A stretch of DNA of 64,000 bases from Gordonia lacunae. GTDB lineage: Bacteria; Actinomycetota; Actinomycetes; Mycobacteriales; Mycobacteriaceae. The DNA is taken from NCBI RefSeq assembly GCF_002149015.1, contig NZ_NGFO01000004.1, positions 62,001-126,000 of the forward strand, read 5' to 3'. Numbering within the stretch: position 1 is the stretch's first letter; every line of letters starts with the position of its first letter. A program made the translations under genes and the position numbers. Below, piece by piece: positions 59,424 through 64,000 of the stretch. The notes beneath the pieces are model-generated. The model was not told the origin of the DNA and did not search any database. It saw nothing but the letters and a program-made list of their open reading frames with translations.

Positions 59424-60626
59424 TCAGCCCCCGACGACCGCCGCCGACTGCCGCGCGATCGCCAGCTCTTCATTCGTCGGCACGACGAGTACCTCAACCG
59501 CACTGCCATCCGCCGAGATCCGCCGAGCAGCCTTGCTGCGCACAGCATTCCGCTCCTCGTCGACCACGATCCCGAACCCTTCCAACCCCGCCAGCGCACA
59601 GCATCGGACGACTGCCGAGTTCTCCCCGACCCCAGCCGTGAAGGTGATGGCATCGACGCGGCCGAGAGCGAAGGCGTAAGCACCGAGATAGCGACGCAGG
59701 CGGTGGATGTAGACGTCGAAGGCGCGTCGGGCGGCGTCGTCACCGGATTCCATCAGCTCGGTGATGGCGCGGAAGTCGTTCTCGCCGCACAGGCCTCGAA
59801 GTCCCGACCGCTTGTTGAGCAGCGTGTCGATCTCGCCGACGGACAGGTTCGCCACCCGGTTCAGATGCAGCACCAGCCCGGGGTCGATGTCACCGCTGCG
59901 GGTTCCCATCACCAGACCCTCCAGCGGCGTCATACCCATGGAGGTGTCGATGGGCTGCCCGCCCGCGATGGCCGACGCCGACGCACCGTTGCCGAGATGC
60001 AGCACGATCTGGTTGAGCGACGCCGGGTCGCGATCCAGGAACTCGGCCACCCGGCCGGACACATACTCGTGGCTGGTGCCGTGGAACCCGTAGCGGCGGA
60101 TCGCATGCTCGTCGGCGACCGCACGGTCGATCGCATACGTCGCCGACGCATCGGGGAGGCCGTGGAAGAAGGCGGTGTCGAAGATCGCGACCGACGGGAC
60201 ATCGGGCAGCAACTCCTGGGCGGCCAGGATTCCGACCAGGTTGGCCGGATTGTGCAGCGGCGCCAGCGGAGAGATCCGTTCGATCTCCGAGATCACCTCA
60301 GGAGTCACCACAGTCGGCTCGTAGAACGACCTACCACCGTGGACCACCCGATGCCCGACCGCGCTCAGTCCCGCGTCCGCCAGATCGGTTCCGTTGTCGG
60401 CGAAGAACCGCTCCGCACGCCGGACTGCGGCGAGATGGTCGTCGAGTTGCAGCGTCTCGGTGACCGTCTCCCCGTTCTGTTCATGCGTCATCGACGAGCC
60501 GGTGTCACCGATCCGCTCCGCGATGCCCTCGGCGAGCACGGTGCCGTCGGCCGGTTGCACCAGTTGATATTTCAGCGACGACGAGCCGGCATTGAACACC
60601 AGCACCGCACCGGACGTCGGGCTCAT
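59424..60626 (-). CDS. ackA: acetate kinase
   Basis: 400 aa, ASKHA fold. [13 protein letters not shown] (about 9-21), [10 protein letters not shown] (about 87-96), catalytic Asp in [27 protein letters not shown]. Interconverts acetyl phosphate + ADP and acetate + ATP. ATG overlaps the pta stop (ATGA), so the pair is co-translated for acetate formation or uptake. Confidence 0.96.
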   Translation of the reverse strand: MSPTSGAVLVFNAGSSSLKYQLVQPADGTVLAEGIAERIGDTGSSMTHEQNGETVTETLQLDDHLAAVRRAERFFADNGTDLADAGLSAVGHRVVHGGRSFYEPTVVTPEVISEIERISPLAPLHNPANLVGILAAQELLPDVPSVAIFDTAFFHGLPDASATYAIDRAVADEHAIRRYGFHGTSHEYVSGRVAEFLDRDPASLNQIVLHLGNGASASAIAGGQPIDTSMGMTPLEGLVMGTRSGDIDPGLVLHLNRVANLSVGEIDTLLNKRSGLRGLCGENDFRAITELMESGDDAARRAFDVYIHRLRRYLGAYAFALGRVDAITFTAGVGENSAVVRCCALAGLEGFGIVVDEERNAVRSKAARRISADGSAVEVLVVPTNEELAIARQSAAVVGG

Positions 60627-62809
60627 CGACGGTCCTCGCCGTCGGCGGCACCGGCGTTCTCGGTGATCGGGTCCACGCCCTCCTGCTGGGCCTGGATGGC
60701 GGTGATGGCCACGGTGTTCACGATGTCGGAGACGAGGGCTCCGCGACTCAGATCGTTGATCGGTTTGTTCAGGCCCTGCAGTACCGGTCCGATGGCGATG
60801 GCTCCGGCGCTGCGCTGGACCGCCTTGTACGTGTTGTTGCCGGTGTTCAGGTCGGGGAAGATCAGCACGGTCGCGCGGCCGGCGACCGGCGAATCGGGCA
60901 TCTTGGTCTTCGCCACCGAGGGTTCCACCGCGGCGTCGTATTGGATCGGCCCCTCGACCAGCAGCTCGGGCTCGCGCTCACGCACGAGTTCGGTTGCGGT
61001 CTTGACCTTCTCGACGTCGGCGCCCGAGCCGGACGTCCCCGTCGAGTAGGACAGCATCGCGACCCGGGGATCGATACCGAAGGCCGCCGAGGTCTGCGCG
61101 GACGAGATGGCGATGTCGGCGAGCTGCTCATCGGACGGATCGGGGACGATGGCGCAGTCCCCGTACGCGAGGACCTTGTCGGCCAGACACATGAAGAACA
61201 CACTCGAGACGGTCGACACCCCGGGTCTGGTCTTGATGATCTCGAAGGCCGGCCGGATGGTGTGTGCCGTGGTGTGCGACGCCCCCGACACCATCCCGTC
61301 CGCCCGGCCGGTGTGCACCATCATCGTGCCGAAGTAGGACACGTCCCGCATCTTCTCCTGCGCCCGCTCGAAATCCATGCCCTTGTGCTTGCGCAGATCG
61401 GTGTAGATCCGGGCGAACTCGTCGAGATACTCCGACTCGGCCGGGTCGATGACCGTCACGTCGGCCAGGTCGAGACCCAGCTCGGTGGAACGCTCGCGCA
61501 CCGTGTCGGGGTCACCGAGCAGGGTGAGGTCGGCGACCCCGCGCCGGGCAAGCCGGTTGGCCGCGCGCAGAATCCGATCGTCATCCCCCTCCGGCAGCAC
61601 GATGTGCTTCCGGTCGGCACGCGCGCGCGAGATCAAGCGGTACTCGAACATCTGCGGCGTCACCACGGTCGGCGTCGACACGTTGAGTTTGCGCATCACC
61701 TGCTCCGCGTCGACGTGGGTCTCCATCAGCGACAGCGCGGCCTCGATCTTGCGGGCCGAACCCGCACCGAACCGCCCGCGAGTGTGCGCGGCCGTCCGTG
61801 CGGTGTCGTAGGTCCCCTGCGGGCAACTGATGATCGGCAGGGTCGGTTTGAGACCACTGACGAGGGCCTCGATCATGGGGTGCGGCTTGAGCCCACCGTT
61901 GAGAATGATCCCGGCCAGGCGCGGGAACCCCTGCGCGGTATTGGCGTTCACCAGGGCGAGAAGAACATCCGAGCGGTCCGCGGGTGTGATGACGACCGTA
62001 CCGTCGGTGAGCCGTTCCAGAATATGCTCCACGGTCATACCGCCGACCATCACCCGCAGCGCCTCGTTGTCGAGCAGTTCCTCGTCGCCGCTGTACATCG
62101 TGGCACCCAGCGCGTCCTTCAGCTCACTCATGGTCGGCGCGAACAGCACCGGTTCCTCCGGCAGGCACAGCGTCGGGACACCGGTTCTCAGCAGTTGCTC
62201 ACGGATCTCGACGAGACGTTCGGGATCACATCGGTTGGCGACGAGCGCGATCGGTGTGGCATGCGAGGCCTTCACCTCGGCGATCAACCCCTCCGCCAGA
62301 CCGTGCAACTCCTCCGGCGACCGGTCGATCGCCTTGATCGCCAACACCATCGGCGCCGAGAGGTTCGCCGCGATCCGGGCGTTGTAGCTGAGCTCCGAGG
62401 GGGTTCCGACGTCGGTGTAGTCCGAACCCACGATGACGACGCGATCGCACCGGGCCTGGACGGCGTGGAAGCGGGCGACTATCTCCGCGACCGCACCCTC
62501 GGGATCATCGTGGACCTGCTCGTAGGTGACGCCGAGACAGTCCTCATACGGAATGTCGGCGGAGTCGTAGTCCAGGAGAAGGTCGAGGATCGGATCACGA
62601 TCATCGGTGGACGACCGCGAGATCGGCCGGAACACGCCGACCCGACCGCCGGTGGCCGAGAACATGGCCAGCAACCCCAGCGCGACTATCGACTTGCCGG
62701 TCTCCCCCTCGGCCGAGGCGATGTAGATACTCGTCGTGGTGTCGGCGACGACCTGGTCCGCACTCGCGGGTCCGTCGGCGTTCGCGGTCTGGACTGCATC
62801 CGTGGCCAT
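60623..62809 (-). CDS. pta: phosphate acetyltransferase, long form
   Basis: 728 aa, three-part enzyme: N-terminal P-loop/BioD-like domain ([21 protein letters not shown]), central DRTGG domain (about 235-340) and C-terminal PTA_PTB domain ([46 protein letters not shown]). Makes acetyl phosphate from acetyl-CoA. ATG 62809 (MATDAVQT) chosen; Met at 62818 and 62842 are possible. Coupled to ackA. Confidence 0.95.
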   Translation of the reverse strand: MATDAVQTANADGPASADQVVADTTTSIYIASAEGETGKSIVALGLLAMFSATGGRVGVFRPISRSSTDDRDPILDLLLDYDSADIPYEDCLGVTYEQVHDDPEGAVAEIVARFHAVQARCDRVVIVGSDYTDVGTPSELSYNARIAANLSAPMVLAIKAIDRSPEELHGLAEGLIAEVKASHATPIALVANRCDPERLVEIREQLLRTGVPTLCLPEEPVLFAPTMSELKDALGATMYSGDEELLDNEALRVMVGGMTVEHILERLTDGTVVITPADRSDVLLALVNANTAQGFPRLAGIILNGGLKPHPMIEALVSGLKPTLPIISCPQGTYDTARTAAHTRGRFGAGSARKIEAALSLMETHVDAEQVMRKLNVSTPTVVTPQMFEYRLISRARADRKHIVLPEGDDDRILRAANRLARRGVADLTLLGDPDTVRERSTELGLDLADVTVIDPAESEYLDEFARIYTDLRKHKGMDFERAQEKMRDVSYFGTMMVHTGRADGMVSGASHTTAHTIRPAFEIIKTRPGVSTVSSVFFMCLADKVLAYGDCAIVPDPSDEQLADIAISSAQTSAAFGIDPRVAMLSYSTGTSGSGADVEKVKTATELVREREPELLVEGPIQYDAAVEPSVAKTKMPDSPVAGRATVLIFPDLNTGNNTYKAVQRSAGAIAIGPVLQGLNKPINDLSRGALVSDIVNTVAITAIQAQQEGVDPITENAGAADGEDRR

Positions 62810-62861
62810 GCGCCCCAGCATAGTGGCGGCCGCGCCGGGCACCGGGCCGCCGGACGGAACG

Positions 62862-63998
62862 TCAGATCAGAATTCCGGGATTGCACACCCCGGCCGGGTC
62901 GAGCGACGCCTTCACCGCCCGCAATGCGTCGAGGGCCAGCGGTCCGATCTCGTCGTGGTAGGCGTCTCGGTGGTCCCGCCCGACCGCGTGATGGTGGGTG
63001 ATACTCGCACCGGACGCCCGGATCGCGGTATTGGCCGCGGTTTTCGCCGCCGCCCATTGCTCCAGCGGGTCATCGCCGAACGGCGCGACGACCGTGAAGT
63101 ACAGCGACGCTCCCGACTCGTAGACATGGCTGATGTGGCACATCACCAGTGGGGGCGTGCCCGACGCCGTGAGCGAGTCCGTGAGGGCGGCCGTCACCGC
63201 GGTGCGCACCTCGTGCAGCCGAGACCAGAAGGCGACGGTCTCGAGCGTCTCGACGAGCACCCCCGCGTCGAGTAACGGATCACGCAGATACGGTCCCGCG
63301 AAACGGCCTGTACGCCAGGCCTCCCCAGGGCCGTCGCCCAGCGCGCTGCCCCCGACATCGGTCAGGAGCGCCGACGCCGCGTCGCGCCGACGCGCCACCT
63401 CGTCGGCGCCACCCTCGTACCCGGCGACGACCAGACACCCCGCAGAACCACCGTCGCCCGCCTCGCCCTCGCCCCCGGCGCCGGTGTCACTCGGCCCGCT
63501 CGCTTCGCTCCCGGCGCCGGCTGGATCGGCGAGATTCAACGCCGTCTCGACCTCGTCGGACAGTCGGAGCACTGTCGGTAGCGGACCGTCCTGGGCGAGC
63601 CGACGGAGGGCGGTCGCGCCGTCGGCGAACGACGCGAATCGCCAGGCGTCGAAGACGCGGGTCGTCGGGACCGGCCGGATGCGCAGTTGGACGCTGGTGA
63701 TGACACCGAACACGCCCTCCGAGCCGAGGACCAGCTGACGGAGATCGGGTCCGGCCGCCGAGCGGGGCGCGGTGCCGAGTTCGATCGTGCCGCGCGGCGT
63801 CGCGAGCACCAGGCCCTCGACCATCTCGTCGAACCGCCCGTAGCCCGCCGACGACTGTCCGGCCGACCGGGTGGCCGCGTACCCACCGATCCCGGCGCCC
63901 TCATAGGACTGCGGGAAATGGCCTATGGTCCAGCCCTTCTCGCGGAGGAGCGCTTCGGCCGCCGGCCCCCGCAGGCCTGCCTCCAGGGTGGCCATCCG
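62862..63998 (-). CDS. AGPS-like FAD-linked oxidase (5' end missing)
   Basis: C-terminal 378 residues of an FAD-binding oxidase of the alkyldihydroxyacetone-phosphate synthase/glycolate oxidase group, open to the right edge. HFPQSYEGAGIGGYAATRSAGQSSAGYGRFDEMVEG is the FAD-domain signature; LVLGSEGVFGVITSVQLRIRP follows; the end has HHHAVGRDHRDAYHDEIGPLALDALRAVKASLDPAGVCNPGIL, the catalytic His cluster and typical terminus. A Gly/Ser/Glu-rich insertion (about 63433-63530) is unusual and may be a flexible loop. Met 63995 is internal. Substrate unknown: ether-lipid synthesis is not established in this group. Confidence 0.85.
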   Translation of the reverse strand, partial: RMATLEAGLRGPAAEALLREKGWTIGHFPQSYEGAGIGGYAATRSAGQSSAGYGRFDEMVEGLVLATPRGTIELGTAPRSAAGPDLRQLVLGSEGVFGVITSVQLRIRPVPTTRVFDAWRFASFADGATALRRLAQDGPLPTVLRLSDEVETALNLADPAGAGSEASGPSDTGAGGEGEAGDGGSAGCLVVAGYEGGADEVARRRDAASALLTDVGGSALGDGPGEAWRTGRFAGPYLRDPLLDAGVLVETLETVAFWSRLHEVRTAVTAALTDSLTASGTPPLVMCHISHVYESGASLYFTVVAPFGDDPLEQWAAAKTAANTAIRASGASITHHHAVGRDHRDAYHDEIGPLALDALRAVKASLDPAGVCNPGILI

Positions 63999-64000
63999 GG

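Overview
The window is high-GC, gene-dense DNA from a mycolic-acid actinomycete (order Mycobacteriales). I infer a Gordonia-like organism; this was not verified by any search. Supporting signs: an EphD-type hydrolase/dehydrogenase fusion, an MMPL transporter, two DUF222/HNH (13E12-type) genes, a PPOX/F420-type flavoprotein, and a block at 47742-62809 with the same gene order and relative orientation as Rv0408-Rv0417 of Mycobacterium tuberculosis (thiG-thiS-thiO | thiE | mutT3 | glnX-glnH-pknG | ackA-pta). The dcd-ugd pair also matches Rv0321-Rv0322. No phage, IS element, integrase or CRISPR array is visible.

Layout. 1-3795: end of an amino-acid antiporter, arginine deiminase and an AlaA-type aminotransferase. 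4000-7868: EphD fusion, a protein with a complete di-iron carboxylate signature, and a 2Fe-2S flavin reductase, all on one strand. 7830-10155: an MFS efflux pump and its divergent TetR regulator, with three operators spaced exactly 21 bp apart. 10158-15363: a minus-strand run of a one-span membrane protein with a degenerate Hsp70-like domain, UDP-glucose dehydrogenase, dCTP deaminase, and an SOS-box-controlled DUF222/HNH gene. 15617-23640: tRNA-Gly(CCC), a secreted glycosidase, an amino-acid permease, small flavin and NADP proteins, an effector-domain-only LysR homologue beside DUF5997, a TetR/DUF418 pair and a repeat-bearing membrane protein. 23714-28032: MMPL transporter, TetR and a secreted PAP2 phosphatase. 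28374-34131: a branched-chain amino-acid type ABC operon with a fused LivH-LivM permease, plus TetR. 34144-43186: a photolyase homologue without iron-sulfur cysteines, a Cys-rich lipoprotein, an MFS pump, a small secreted peptide, an ATP-grasp enzyme, and a plus-strand group ending in a phosphoribosyltransferase. 43268-47672: a large LuxR (LAL) regulator and an ABC exporter. 47742-51895: thiamine genes with a TPP riboswitch, a stand-alone LeuA regulatory domain behind an amino-acid attenuator, and a Nudix gene. 52233-62809: the GlnX-GlnH-PknG sensing operon, a second DUF222/HNH gene carrying four in-frame 48-bp repeats, and ackA-pta. The window ends inside an AGPS-like flavin oxidase.

Strongest leads: (1) the orphan LeuA regulatory domain with its own promoter, a leader peptide rich in Leu/Ile/Val codons and two mutually exclusive hairpins; (2) the EphD / di-iron / reductase set, which reads like a complete oxygenation-hydrolysis-oxidation pathway; (3) relative to M. 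tuberculosis, the thi-pknG-pta block differs by just two inserted genes, the LeuA domain and the DUF222 gene. Several genes (16954, 20706, 26773, 39721 minus, 49946) carry a TAnnnT element 6-7 nt before the start codon, suggesting leaderless mRNAs.
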